Shown here piece by piece: positions 24,902 through 39,200 of a stretch of 64,000 bases of DNA. The notes under the pieces are model-generated. The model made no database searches, was not told the DNA's origin, and worked only from the letters and a program-made list of their open reading frames with translations. A program made the translations under genes and the position numbers. The DNA is taken from assembly GCF_958298935.1 (NCBI RefSeq), contig NC_084921.1:46409001-46473000 (forward strand), written 5' to 3'. How positions within the stretch are numbered: position 1 is the first letter of the stretch; each line of letters starts with the position of its first letter. Source of the DNA: Phragmites australis. Lineage: Eukaryota; Streptophyta; Magnoliopsida; Poales; Poaceae.

Positions 24902-25144
24902 GGGAGCCCAGCCAAGCGGGAGTCAAAAACCCTACCAAACCCAGCAGGTATGTTCCCGTTTAGCTGGCCGGTGGGGTCCCGCTGGGCCGCAGTTTTAGTT
25001 GGGAAAGGAGCCTGACTCACTGACGAGGTGGGACCAAGTGTAAGCGTGGTAGCGGATAGGGTGTTGTTTGCAATTTAGCCCGCGGACTCGCACTCGACTC
25101 GAGGCGTATTCCCCTCCCGCGGTCGTGCCCGCCCTCCGGTCTAC
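24902..25144. promoter_or_regulatory. Putative bidirectional promoter of the LAS1-like gene
   Basis: About 240 bp between the LAS1-like start codon (minus strand) and an ATG-led GC-rich frame on the plus strand at 25145. Composition is GC-rich with no clear TATA box. If the plus-strand exon is real, this is a shared divergent promoter. Otherwise it is simply the LAS1-like promoter and leader. Confidence 0.35.
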
Positions 25145-25274
25145 ATGGCCTCGCCGTCGCCTGAACGGAGGCGCGCAGGCGACTGCAACAGGGACGACGG
25201 CGATCGGTTCGGCGCCGCCGCGTCCTCCTTCTGCGGGCCCGCATTGCCCGCTCCACCCTGTCGAATTCCAGCGA
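25145..25274 (+). pseudogene. Possible orphan first exon, head-to-head with LAS1-like
   Basis: An ATG-led frame reading MASPSPERRRAGDCNRDDGD, continuing to about 43 codons, then a consensus donor (A followed by GTGAGT at 25275). GC content and codon choice resemble genuine grass first exons. I could not find a matching second exon in the next 2 kb, where the sequence becomes AT-rich repeat DNA. It may be the remnant of a gene whose body was lost, the start of a gene with a long first intron, or chance. The product is not recognised. Confidence 0.3.
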
Positions 25275-25739
25275 GTGAGTAATCTAGGTCAAAATTACTG
25301 CTTCGTTCATGTTCATGTGATGATGATATTTTTACACCATTGGAGTGAGACAGTCGCAATACATAGCTATGGCAACCATATCGCTGCTGTAAAATTTGGG
25401 GCTAGAGTGTCACATGATGGGTGTTCCCATGCTTATAAAGAAATGGAGATCTGATTTTGCTTTGGCTAGACTTTATGACCAAAGGATATGAAACCACAAA
25501 AGATTGCTTATTGTGCTCCTGCATAGTAAAGCTTCAAGTTTACTGCACAAAGTGGTGTTTTAAGCTGATAGATAGAACATAGTGATGATTCGCCTGACTA
25601 AGTATTCTTTGCACTGTAGCTCTTAGCATTATAGCAAATTACTGATCCTACTTTGTAGCTAGATTACATATTCTTTTTGCTATTGTTTCCTTGTCTACTA
25701 TTAAGGAAAAGTTTAACATGGAAAAACATATTTTTCTTA
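25275..25739. other. Unassigned sequence after the orphan exon
   Basis: No exon with a family resemblance was found. One frame (about 25290-25454) is open for some 55 codons beyond the donor, reading through as an alternative to splicing, but it has no motif I know. Confidence 0.35.
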
Positions 25740-26260
25740 AAATTAATTTCACTTTATTTAGAGTTTTATTAATTTCTCTATGATTTTTACAAAATTCACA
25801 AACATAAAGTGAATATGTTAAGAAACAACACTGTAATTAATTTTTTCATGTCTACTATTATTTTTTCTACGTAAATCATAGTATAAATAAACTAATAAAA
25901 ATAGTTTCACTAATTTTTTAGGTGTGATAGGTCAGTTATGAATTAATCTAGTTGTAACACATTTACATAATCCTACATGTTACAATAACTAATTCATTAG
26001 TTCATGTATTTTTAAAAGACATAGGATCATATAAGAAGAGTAACAAAAATAGTATCATGATTTTTGGATTAGCAAAGAGTAAACTATGCATTTAACTTGG
26101 TTTAACAAGTACATTTTCTCACAGAAAATTTTGAACTTTTTTATAAGTATAAATACTTTTATTATGTAGATCATGTTACAAAGAAACCAACAAAAAAAAT
26201 TCACTTGATTTGAAGCTCAGGTGAATTAGTTATTGATTTTACAAAATTGAGATAAGTTTT
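25740..26260 (-). repeat. Relative of the foldback interior at 10.2-10.7 kb
   Basis: About 500 bp that aligns, in the opposite orientation, with the central part of the element at 9652-11117. Shared stretches include TTAGAGTTTTATTAATTTCT, TTTACTAAAACC-like runs and TCATGATTTTTGGATTA. Only the interior is seen, so this is a truncated family member. Confidence 0.55.
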
Positions 26261-27270
26261 TGGGGTTTTTTTTGAACTTCATTGAAAATTGAGAAAACCG
26301 AGCGATTACCGACAATGAGAAAAATTTGAGAAAAACACTTGATAAATCGAGAAAATCGCTCGGTAACCGGTCCACCGACCGATTACCAAGATGTCAATTT
26401 TACGAAAAAAAATTCGCAAATTTTAAATTTTATCAAACAAATTTGTCCGAATTTTATTCAGATTTCAATGGTTATTGTAGTTATCGCGAATTTTCGATAA
26501 CTGTTGGACTATCAGTAAGTTCAACCTTGGCCTTGATAGAGTTGTCGCATCTTCTTTCATGCTCAAATTGATCACAATTTTCCATGGAGATAGATTTAGC
26601 AAGGCGATGCATTGCATTGTGCATGACATAGTTATCCTTGTAGGGCTAGAAGAAAGACCTGCTTAGTAGCTCATTAAAGTATGCTGAAACGTCTCGTCTC
26701 TAAATTCGTTTATAGTCCAGTTTACCTGTGGGGCGAGCTCACGGATGCATAACATCTTTTTTACATTTTTATCCTCGTTTTGTGTAAAAAGGTTAATCTG
26801 AAGGTGCTATATTTGAAACACGAAGGCTTATAAGCTGATATCAACCTATCTAAACTACCAATGTGATACTAAACTCATCACACCAGAACACTTGAGCCCC
26901 TTCAGGGTTGACGCCCTTGGCAGCTTACTGCGTATATGTGTAGACAAATACATAGGATCGGTGCAACGGCCATGCCATGTTCCCTTAGTGGGCCGACACG
27001 CATACACTCGTACAATAAGAGTTAGCTCTGAATACCATCTGTAACACCCTACCTTCAAAATTCGTTTGCAGCACAGCTCACCTATAGAGCGAGCCCACGT
27101 ATGCGTAGCACATCTCTTACATTTTTATCCTCGCTTCATATAAAAGAGTTAACTCAGATGTGCTATGTTTGAAGGCCGATGACTTATAAATTAGCCTTAA
27201 CATATCTAAACTACTAAGATGGTATTAAATCCTATCGCACCAGAACACTTATGCCACACAGACCGAAACA
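26261..27270. repeat. Repeat mixture with a tandemly duplicated segment
   Basis: At 26290-26400 there is a run of self-similar motifs (GAGCGATTACCGA, CGCTCGGTAACCGG, CCGACCGATTACC) typical of a small palindromic transposon. Two diverged direct copies of about 200 bp follow at 26705-26900 and 27060-27255. They share TTTACATTTTTATCCTCG, CTATCTAAACTAC or its variant, and CACCAGAACACTT. No gene is present. Confidence 0.45.
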
Positions 27271-27289
27271 CTAATGGGCTGGGATATTA

Positions 27290-27735
27290 AAGAATAAATA
27301 TGCATTGCCGGTATCTTCCAGTCTCTTCTTTCTAGATTGCCTAATGAAACCAAGTGCTAGCCAAATCTTAACCAACTTCTCTCTCCTGAATATATAATCT
27401 TTGGGATACACAGAACAGAACGCAAAGCACTGCTTGAGATGTGGTGGTAAGTGGTTGTAGCTTAGTCGTAGAGCTGGCAATATGTTATTTCTCTCTTCTG
27501 GTAGTTCCCATATATAATTTCTTAGTATGTCCCTCCACTCCTCTTCATCTGGTCTGCAAAAGAGGAGGCTCCCTAGTGCCTTTGCTGCAAGAGGAAGTCC
27601 CTTCAGCTTCTTCACAATTTCCCTGCCTGTCATCTCCAACTGTGGATATGACCTGCAATCACCATCCTTGAATGCATGGCTCTTGAATACAGACCAGCTA
27701 TCAACATCTGATAGTTGCTGCAGCTTGTAGTACCA
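27290..27735 (-). pseudogene. NLR (NB-ARC) resistance-gene fragment
   Basis: The minus strand encodes about 145 residues of the C-terminal NB-ARC region of a CC-NBS-LRR immune receptor. In order they are LSDVDSWSVFKSHAF, the GLPL motif (KGLPLAAKALGSLL), EEEWRDILRNYIWELPEE, LPALRLSYNHLPPHLKQC, the RNBS-D motif CFAFCSVYPKDY and EKLVKIWLALGFI. The P-loop, kinase-2 and RNBS-B parts upstream are absent. The frame runs into unrelated sequence just after KRLEDTGNAY, before the MHD motif. No LRR follows. It is a broken, probably non-functional piece that retains an uninterrupted frame. Confidence 0.85.
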
Positions 27736-27799
27736 TCAGAGAGAAAAGCGTGTGTTGACAAGTTGACCTCCCATTATTCTGCCAACATTCTCATTTCGT

Positions 27800-28243
27800 G
27801 ATTATGTGTATTTTTTTAGACAGTCTTGTCTCATGTCTTCTAAACATCAATCGACTGTGTCTAGATCAAGCGTTGAGGTCGAGTATCACAGTGTAGCCAA
27901 CATCGTCGCTGAATGTTGTTAGCTGCGTCAATTGCTTTGCGAATTGAACTGCTCTCTGAACAAGGCTAAGGTTGTTTATTGTGACATCTTGCGTCTACAT
28001 GTCAACAAACCCAGTTCATCATCATCGAACAAAGCACATTGAACTTGATATTCACTTCGTACGTGAAAAAGTCACTCTTGGTTCTGTTCGTGTACTTCAA
28101 GTTCCAACGAAACATCAATTTGCTGACATAATAACAAAGGGATTGCCTTCTAGCTTGTTTCAAGTTTTTTTGGGACAGTCTGTGCATCCGACCTATGGAT
28201 TCTTCGACTGGACAGGGGTGTTAGCAAACAACTGTTTGTACTG
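27800..28243 (+). pseudogene. Ty1/copia polyprotein 3' fragment (RNase H end)
   Basis: The plus strand carries the end of a copia Pol protein: a frameshifted RNase H part at about 27830-27985, then an open stretch at about 27987-28243 reading YMSTNPVHHHRTKHIELDIH, FVREKVTLG, the copia-typical VPTKHQFADIITKGLP, and a short tail. Several frame breaks make it non-functional. Integrase and reverse transcriptase parts are missing, so it is the 3' remnant of a larger element. Confidence 0.8.
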
Positions 28244-28377
28244 AGTCCTACCGAGTCCTACGGCACTCTCTTGTAATTAGATGAGATAGTTAGCTAGTTT
28301 GTTAGATTAAAAGCATATTTCTCGATCCTGTATGTGTATAAATACATCGGTGATCAATACAACAAGTGTGTTGCATC
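28218..28377 (+). mobile_element. 3' LTR of the copia remnant
   Basis: Begins TGTTAGCAAACAACTG immediately after the Pol remnant and ends GTGTGTTGCA, i.e. TG...CA. It is short (about 160 bp), with a TATAAATA box near 28338 and a candidate processing region. No matching 5' LTR was found, so the left half of the element is gone. Confidence 0.6.
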
Positions 28378-29597
28378 CAATCAACCTCTTACATAGCCGT
28401 TAGCGACAATGCACGGGTGAAGAGATGCAGCGAAGGTGAAAACGTTACCGTGGACAAGGAGTGCATGCCCTCTTGTGCCTCTCTTCTTCTTCCTCCTTTG
28501 TGGTGGCAAGGGTGAGGGTTTACAGTGGGATGCAACTGTGTGGACCATGGCGGGGAGCATAAGGGATGAATGCGGAGGTGTCTTCAACAGTTGTGGCGGT
28601 GGGAACACCTCCGCTTTCCTCCTCGAGTGGGTGGGTCCCCTTGTTCCCCACCAGCCCAGAGCCATGGGTTCGAAAGGAGGAGAGAGCCAAGAGTTCAATG
28701 AAGGAGAGGACAAAAGAGTCATTTCATGGTTGAGTTAACCCCAAAAATAGCAAAATAATGTAAAAGGCGCTGAATTGCTCAAGTAACAATTTTTTATTTA
28801 TGTTAACCCTTTTTATCTTTATTTTAATATTAATCCTTACCCAACTATATATACATGAACTAACTCATTTGGTCACGTCTATCCTCGTAGCGTGACAAAA
28901 TATCACGCCACCAATTGAAAAAGTTCTTGCTAGTTGTCTTGTGACGTCACCCGATTTAGTATGAGAGGAAATGTGCTTTTTCTCCGGTGTGACAACGTTG
29001 TCAGTGATATGATAAAAAATAGTTACTTCCTAGAAGGGTTAGTATTAAAATATTACAATAAAAAAAGTCAAAATAATAATAAAAACACTCAAGTACCGTG
29101 ATCCTTTTGAAACGGGTATCATCCAAGCTGATCCACGACTTGATTGGTTTTAGAAGACTTTGGCAATATTGTCGATGGACACTCCCTTGGAAGTTGGAAA
29201 TCTTTTCGCGAGTGAAACTCTCTGTACTGGCTATTGTCAAAGGCACGTGCATGACTTGGTCTCGAGTGGAGCCTTCGGTGTAACACGTTTGGACGATGAA
29301 ACCTGACGGTGTAGCACGCGCCGCGTTGCGCCGATTCGATTCGTTGTTCTTGGGCAACATGGAATTCGATCCGGTGGGAAGTGATTATCCGAATGGATTG
29401 GGATTTGGGACCGATCCGTCTCAGATCCCAACCAATCGCGTGCTTTCTTTCCGATTCTTAAATACTCTACTCCGCGCGTACAACACCGCACGCCACGCGA
29501 GCTGCGAGGTACGGTTCCCTCTGCTTCTCCACTCGACTCCGCCGGCGCCGGTGCATCCATCCAGAGGAAGAACACCGTCGTCCTGCCGCCCCGGACC
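28378..29597. other. Intergenic region upstream of dihydropyrimidinase
   Basis: Open frames of 100-120 codons exist on both strands at 28381-28740 and 29001-29599, but they overlap each other and show no domain. The last 150 bp before 29598, pyrimidine- and GC-rich, are the likely 5' leader of the dihydropyrimidinase gene. Confidence 0.4.
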
Positions 29598-32973
<3,376 letters not shown>

Positions 32974-33219
32974 CGATGTCAGCTGACGGTGGCAACGTTG
33001 CTCTGAGATCCAAGGTGAACACCGTTGAATCCATGTGTAGCTTCCTTGTGTACAAAAATAACTTTATTTGAATTCAGATTCAGGATAGGTAAAGGCCTTA
33101 ACTTGCCTTTGTACATCCAACACCTTTGTGGCTCAGAAAATTTACTAGTTTCAGTCCGTGTGTACAAACTACCAACTTGCTCCTCCGATAAATAAAAAAC
33201 TGGCAATGCTTCAGACATT

Positions 33220-35795
33220 TCTGATCGATGCAGTGATAGTCGTATTAGATCAGTTATCACTCGCATTGTTTGATCTGTTAAATCCTTCATCATATTCATC
33301 GTGAATCATCCCCAATACATCATGTTGTTTGATCCAAAACAACAACAACAACGCCTTCTTTTATTCCCAACCAAGTTGGGTAGGCAATCATCCCCAATAC
33401 ATTTCTGTACGATGCAGTGATAATCATATTAGATCAGTTATCACTTGCATTGTTTGATCTGTTAAATTCTTGTAACACCCCAAAATTGTAAACCTCAAAA
33501 CATTTGCAAGGAAATAAAAGGAATAAAGAAAATGCAAAGAGAATGGAAATGAAAAAGAAAAATCCCCCAGCCCAATCTCTCTTTCTCTCATCCCGTCCCC
33601 CCCCCACTCTCTTCCTCCAGCCTTGACCCGCTCTCCCTGCGCGTCCACGCCCTCCTGGCCAAGTCGCCGAGCCATCCCAGCCCACTCCTCCCCTCCTCTC
33701 TCTGTGCACGCCTGCACCTGGTCTGGGCTGCTGTCACACCTCGACCTGTGATCGCTCGCGCCTGCATCGCACCTCCCTCTCTTTGTCGCCTGGTCCCACC
33801 CATCAGCGCCATCGCTTACCTCAACTCCCCTTTCATTTTTCTCCCATGCCTGTAGCAATCCGACACTGCCCTCAAATCATGCACACCAGTTAAGGTAAGG
33901 AAAGGCATCACGCACAATCTTGTAGATGGAAACACCATCCAGAGGGAAGGAAAGAGGAGCAGCACTGCACCGGGATTGGAGCTCAATACATAGAAGTCGA
34001 TCGCGGATTTCTCGCCGACGACACGCACCGAGCCCGCCGCCAATTCGCCCCCCTCCCCCCTAGAGTGTAAATACCCCACCCCGAGACCCCCATTGGCATC
34101 GCCAGCCCCTACGCTCTTTTACCCTCTAAAAACCAGAGTCAAGCGTCGCTCGAGAAGCCTCTGCACCGAGCTTCGAGCGCCATCGAGCCGCCTTGTTATC
34201 ACTGTGCAGCTGCAAGCCTCCCTAACGCCCTACGATCCTCCTCCGCAACGAGGTTTTCACCCTATTCGACGAAGCGTCGCCGCCCCGAGCTCGTCGCCGT
34301 CGCCGATCTCGTCGAATCTTAGGTAAGATCAACCTCAGCCATCCGATCCTGCGTAGATGGCTGAGATCAGATCTAGCCCGTACCCCTTCACCTCCGCTAA
34401 GTCAGTGTGTGTAATCCACGTCAGTATGCCACGTGGGCATTTTGTCCGACATGACAAGCCTAGTTAGCAGCCTAAGCCCAGTCAGCACGCCATGTCAGCA
34501 TGACCTTTTCCCGTTTTCTTTTAATTTCCTCTGTTGGCGTCAATTGACATCATATTTATCTTTTTCCTTAAGAAAATAATTCATAAATATGAAAATAGGG
34601 TTTTCTTAATAGGAAAATTTTGAAATTTCTTTATTAATTTTGTAAAACCTTTAAATATGATTTCCTTTAATGAAATAAATGGTTTAGCCCTGTTTTAATA
34701 TGTTTTAGAGTTTTATAAATAATACAAGTTGGTAAAAACCTTTAATAAATTAAAATAATGTTTTAATAAATGTTTAATGTTTAAATAAGTTTTATATAAT
34801 GTTATTAATTCTGGAAAATAGGTTCGCCACTTGGTCTACACTATGTTGGGAGTTGTTGAGGTTATTTGTGCCATGAGGCAGTGAAACTTTAGCGGGTAGA
34901 CACTTGTTGGGAGAAACTTTGTAAAGACCTTACAGTGATAATTCTGACCTCACACCTCAGAAGTGTGTAAATGTTACGCGAATACGGACATAAAGAATAA
35001 TCACGTATTGTGAGTAAAGTATATAACCTCTGCAAAGTGTAAAGCTGATTAATCAGCTGTGCTCACGGTGATGAGTAGCAAGGAATACCACACATGATTA
35101 TAATACACTGGTTTTTGGATAACTTTAGGTTAGTGGTTCATTCATGATTGCGGGACTATGTTTGAGATGGTCAACTTCGGTTGAGGTGGTTTATGTCAAG
35201 AATATTAGTTCTTGAGGTTGTTTAATTTCAGCATTTACTTTCGCTTTTGTTAAATATTTTTTAATTATGCTTTTATGTAAATAAGCACATGTAAGTTTTA
35301 TTATTGTGAATGCTTTTATTTTATTATTTTACCATAACTTACAAAATGCGAGATGTACTCACATTTACTATAACCATACTGCTTAGTCGAGAAAAATTCA
35401 GAGGACTTTTCTAAAAAAGACATATTCTGAGGTGGTACTCTACATCAAGTGCCTGCGGGAATGAGATAATAAATAGACTATGCTAGCTGCGATTTTATTT
35501 TCTTTTTTGACCTCCGAAGGTCATCTTGTAATGTATAATAATATTAAGTTATGATAATGTGCGTTTTGTTATCATCTATGAAGTCTATATATATTGAGTT
35601 TGATTTCTAGCTCAATATATAGTATAGGTATTGGTCTATTCTTAGACCGATCCCAATAATCATTCATCATATTCATAGTGAATCATCCCCAATTCATCGT
35701 ATTGTTTGATCCCCAACTCATCGTATTGTTTGATCCCCAACAACAACTTTTAATCCTAAGCAAGTTGGGTAGGCAATCATCCACAATACATAAAA
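33220..35795. repeat. Tandem ~185-bp duplication split by an LTR insertion
   Basis: Copy 1 (about 33224-33408) reads GATGCAGTGATAGTCGTATT and so on, through CATATTCATCGTGAATCATC, an (AAC)n run and CCCAACCAAGTTGGGTAGGC. Copy 2 starts at about 33411, is interrupted at 33470, and resumes at about 35662 with CATATTCATAGTGAATCATC, ending with AAGCAAGTTGGGTAGGC near 35775. The AAGTTGGGTAGGC block is a common plant interspersed-repeat tail. The segment lies in the 3' flank of the dihydropyrimidinase gene. Confidence 0.75.
33471..35661 (+). mobile_element. Solo LTR, gypsy Tekay-like
   Basis: About 2.2 kb with no gene. It begins TGTAACACCCCAAAATTG, the start typical of long LTRs in chromovirus (Tekay/Del-like) gypsy elements, and ends ...CCAATAATC. 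Flanks are ATTCT (33466-33470) and ATTCA (35662-35666), a one-mismatch 5-bp target duplication. It contains a pyrimidine-rich promoter-like part (33590-34330) and an AT-rich second half. No internal domain or second LTR is nearby, so it fits recombination between two LTRs. The right end lacks the canonical CA. Confidence 0.65.
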
Positions 35796-36222
35796 AAAAA
35801 AGCATGGTTAGTGATTGGTTCATGAAGGATGACCTATGCAGTACTGTAATTTTCTTTGGAAGAACAGAACTCAGCATATAGATGTTGAACTGTTTAATCT
35901 GATATAGTACTCGTCTCACTCAGCAGCGAGTTTGTGCTGATCTATTAGTCGATTATATCTGCCAATATCATCCCTTAATAAGATCTTAGATTATTCTGCA
36001 AGTATTTAAAACTCCAAAAAAATCCAAAATTGTTACAAACTTGCCCAATAATTCATAATATGAAGTCATCTACAGTATGCACTGAATATTCACTTGGACA
36101 CATACGTGAAAAGTTCCTGATCCAAATCTCTCACCAACACATGAGCAATGTGATGAAACTAATGGATTAATACAACACTAGAGACAGTACCTAAAACTAT
36201 CCTATTTATGAATTAATTGAAT
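35796..36222. other. Spacer between convergent dihydropyrimidinase and TGA genes
   Basis: AT-rich. It contains the likely 3' untranslated region of the minus-strand TGA gene. No other gene or repeat recognised. Confidence 0.4.
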
Positions 36223-39200
36223 TTATTCTCGTGGACGAGCAAGCCAAAGAGAACTCAAAGCACGTAGCCGAGAGAAGTAGTCACTTATTGCAAGTAGAGC
36301 TCGTGCAGATTGACGAGTGGTTAATATGCGTTGCATTTGCTGTAGTGTCTGCAGCCGCAGATTGTCAGCCTGCAGATATAACATTGTTAAACATTTTGTA
36401 TGTACTTCCTTCTATAACTGCTAAAGTAGATGCACTTAAAACCAAAATGTCTGCCATTGTTTTGGTATGTTATTATTTATTAACAGCATTTTGAAAAGAA
36501 TAATATTTCATCTGCCTTTCCAATAATGCAATTGTCATTCAGAGTAAGCTTGTATAAGCTGCTCAGCAATTTTATTCTTCAAGATATGGATTTAAGTATA
36601 TTACATAACTGATATAGTCTGCACAAAAGGCCTTAAATAGTATCCAACAAATTAAGCAAAAAAGAAGAAGATAATACTGTGTTATGAAATGAGCGGGTCC
36701 ATGATTTGCATAACAAACCTGCCGTAGGAAGTTTTCGAGGGTGCCGAGTTTTCCCATAGCCATCGCCATTTGTCCCATGTAATTTGCAACATTGCCAGAA
36801 GATCCAGCAGGGCCCAGGGATCCAGATGCTAGAGTTTCTGCAAGTGACTGTTGTAATGCTTCCATCCCTTGAGAAAGAGCATCTTCAGCTTGTTGGGAGG
36901 ACTGTTGCAGGTTGGATATACCAACAAGTTGCTGATCAGTAAGAGGCTCAAGCTGACCTGCCAGTAACTGCAACAGTAATGTTGGTATAAAATTAAAAGA
37001 AGTAAATGAGTCCATGAGCATCGGTCAGAAGTTCGTCTCAGAAAAAGAATACAGGACAGAAGTTTATTGTCTTGAATTATGTATGGGAGGTGGAGAAAAC
37101 AAAACTGTTACAAGATTTGCAGTTAGGCATTTTCATATGGAAAATCCTAAATTTAGGGGTATGGAGAGCGGCAAATATGCCATTTTTCCCTTATTGAACA
37201 GCATGCAGCTCGGTAAACATTTTGTCCCAAAACACTAAGCAAAATCATTCAGTTAGAATGAAAACCTCCATTAAGAGGGGACCTCGGAGTTTAAAGGCAA
37301 GAGCCAAGAGATCAAAGAATTTAGTTGTGCATGCAAAATAAAAACCATTAGATTAGTACCTTAAGAAGCTCAGAAGATCGGAAGCCACCTAACCACATGA
37401 AACACCTCTCAGCTGGGGTCTTCCACATCCCAGACAGCACATGAAAAACATCTGCTTTGGCTGCTACACCCTTGAGCCTGAAAATTTCTTCATAGTGTAC
37501 CATGATGCTTTCAACAATAATCCGAAGATCATTATCGCCAGCATGTGCATTGAATGCAGCCCTCAACTCATTTATATGCTTGTTGTGCTCCTCCAACCAG
37601 CGTGCATACTCCATGTCGAATGCCAAAGCTCCTATAAATCAGAGAAGATACAGAGGGCACTGACAGTATGATGGTATCCAACAAACAAATTTCTGAGCTT
37701 TTCAAAGGGTAACACTGATTGTAAACTTCTAATCTTAAACAAGCTACAATAATTCTGTAGGAACTCAAGCATGTGTAAAATGACATGGTAGCTTGTTTCA
37801 GTTGTTAGCTGTGTCTACCTTAGTTTTTACTCCTAACTAGTAAGTGCTAAGGAGCACCCAGGAAAAGGGCTAATAGAACTTTCAGAAAGAGACACGAGAG
37901 TGTATTATTACCATTTCCGCTCATTGATTGAGATTGATCTACAGATGTCGAAATAAAAATACCCTGAAGAAAATACACATTGGTCAAATATGGACAGCAT
38001 GTTTAACTCCAGAAACTTCTTTCAAATAATGAATGCAAATAGAACAACCTGTTGACGAGCCCGCTGAAGCTCTTGCTCTAACTGAGCAAGTTTCAGTTTG
38101 CTACTCTCAAGGTTTTGGATGTATGCCTGATGAAAAAAAAAAGGTGAAACCGCGCAAATTCTACCACAAATGGTGCAACGAAAGATACATAGAAGAAAAG
38201 GGGCAAAAGATAGGGTCATAGCCAAACAAATGCTAATTGAATCTACAACCGCAATTACAATAACAAGCTAGGCATGCAATTCTGTGTGGAAAATGGATAC
38301 ATGGGTCTACTAATGGAGCTCAAGTGTAAGAATTATGTAATACTCTGTTTAAATGAAGGTATCACTCAAATGGAGTAGAGTTAAGTGTGATACCACACTA
38401 CGTGATGAGAGCACAGAATAAATAGAATTTGACAGGAGTGCATATTTCAGTAACATACTAACTCACCTTCTTTCTTAAACGGCTCTTCCTGGCAGCTTCA
38501 CGATTCTGGGCAAGACGGCGAAGTGTCTGTTTGTAAGAAATATCTTTACTTTCAGTAGTGGATTATCACATGATCAAAGCATCATATATATAGTGATAAG
38601 AGTACCTTCTGATCTAGTTTGTCCCTTGATTTGTCACTAGAATCAGAAGCTGTTGGGCCAGCAAGCAGTCCTTGTTCAAACTGACAGGCAGATAATCGGT
38701 AAACCAATATGCTTCAGTATAAACTGATCAATGTTACTAAAAGATGAGCATACATACAATGAAGCATTTGTTCCAACAAAAACTACAGTAACTGTGTTAA
38801 TAGGAAGCGTAATTCAATTGATTACTTGGTTAAGGATGATGAATATATGCCAAGCTTCCAAATGTGCAAAGAATGTTCCAACTAGGCACTGGAGGGTGGG
38901 GTACTGGCATATGCAATGGCTTTATCTAATGCACCATCAATATTATTTGTGCTACCTTAATGCCTAGAATGCGTTCAGGGCAGTTATGCAAATGTATGAT
39001 ATTGAAATATCAAAACATGTAGGTTCCAAATTCAAACAATTATTTATAAACACCTCACAAACCTCTAAAACCTGAGTATGAACAGCTCTGCAAAATCAAG
39101 CATGTCATGAACATCGCAACAAAACAGACGGACAAAGCAGTGAGCTGAGAATGGTAGGTACCATCTGATTCCTCTCATCAGTGTCTGGATCTGTTGATGT

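Noticed and set aside
25068..25454. 128-codon plus-strand frame as a complete gene
   Set aside because: It has no recognisable domain, and the first part is better read as a short exon ending at a consensus donor; even that is uncertain.
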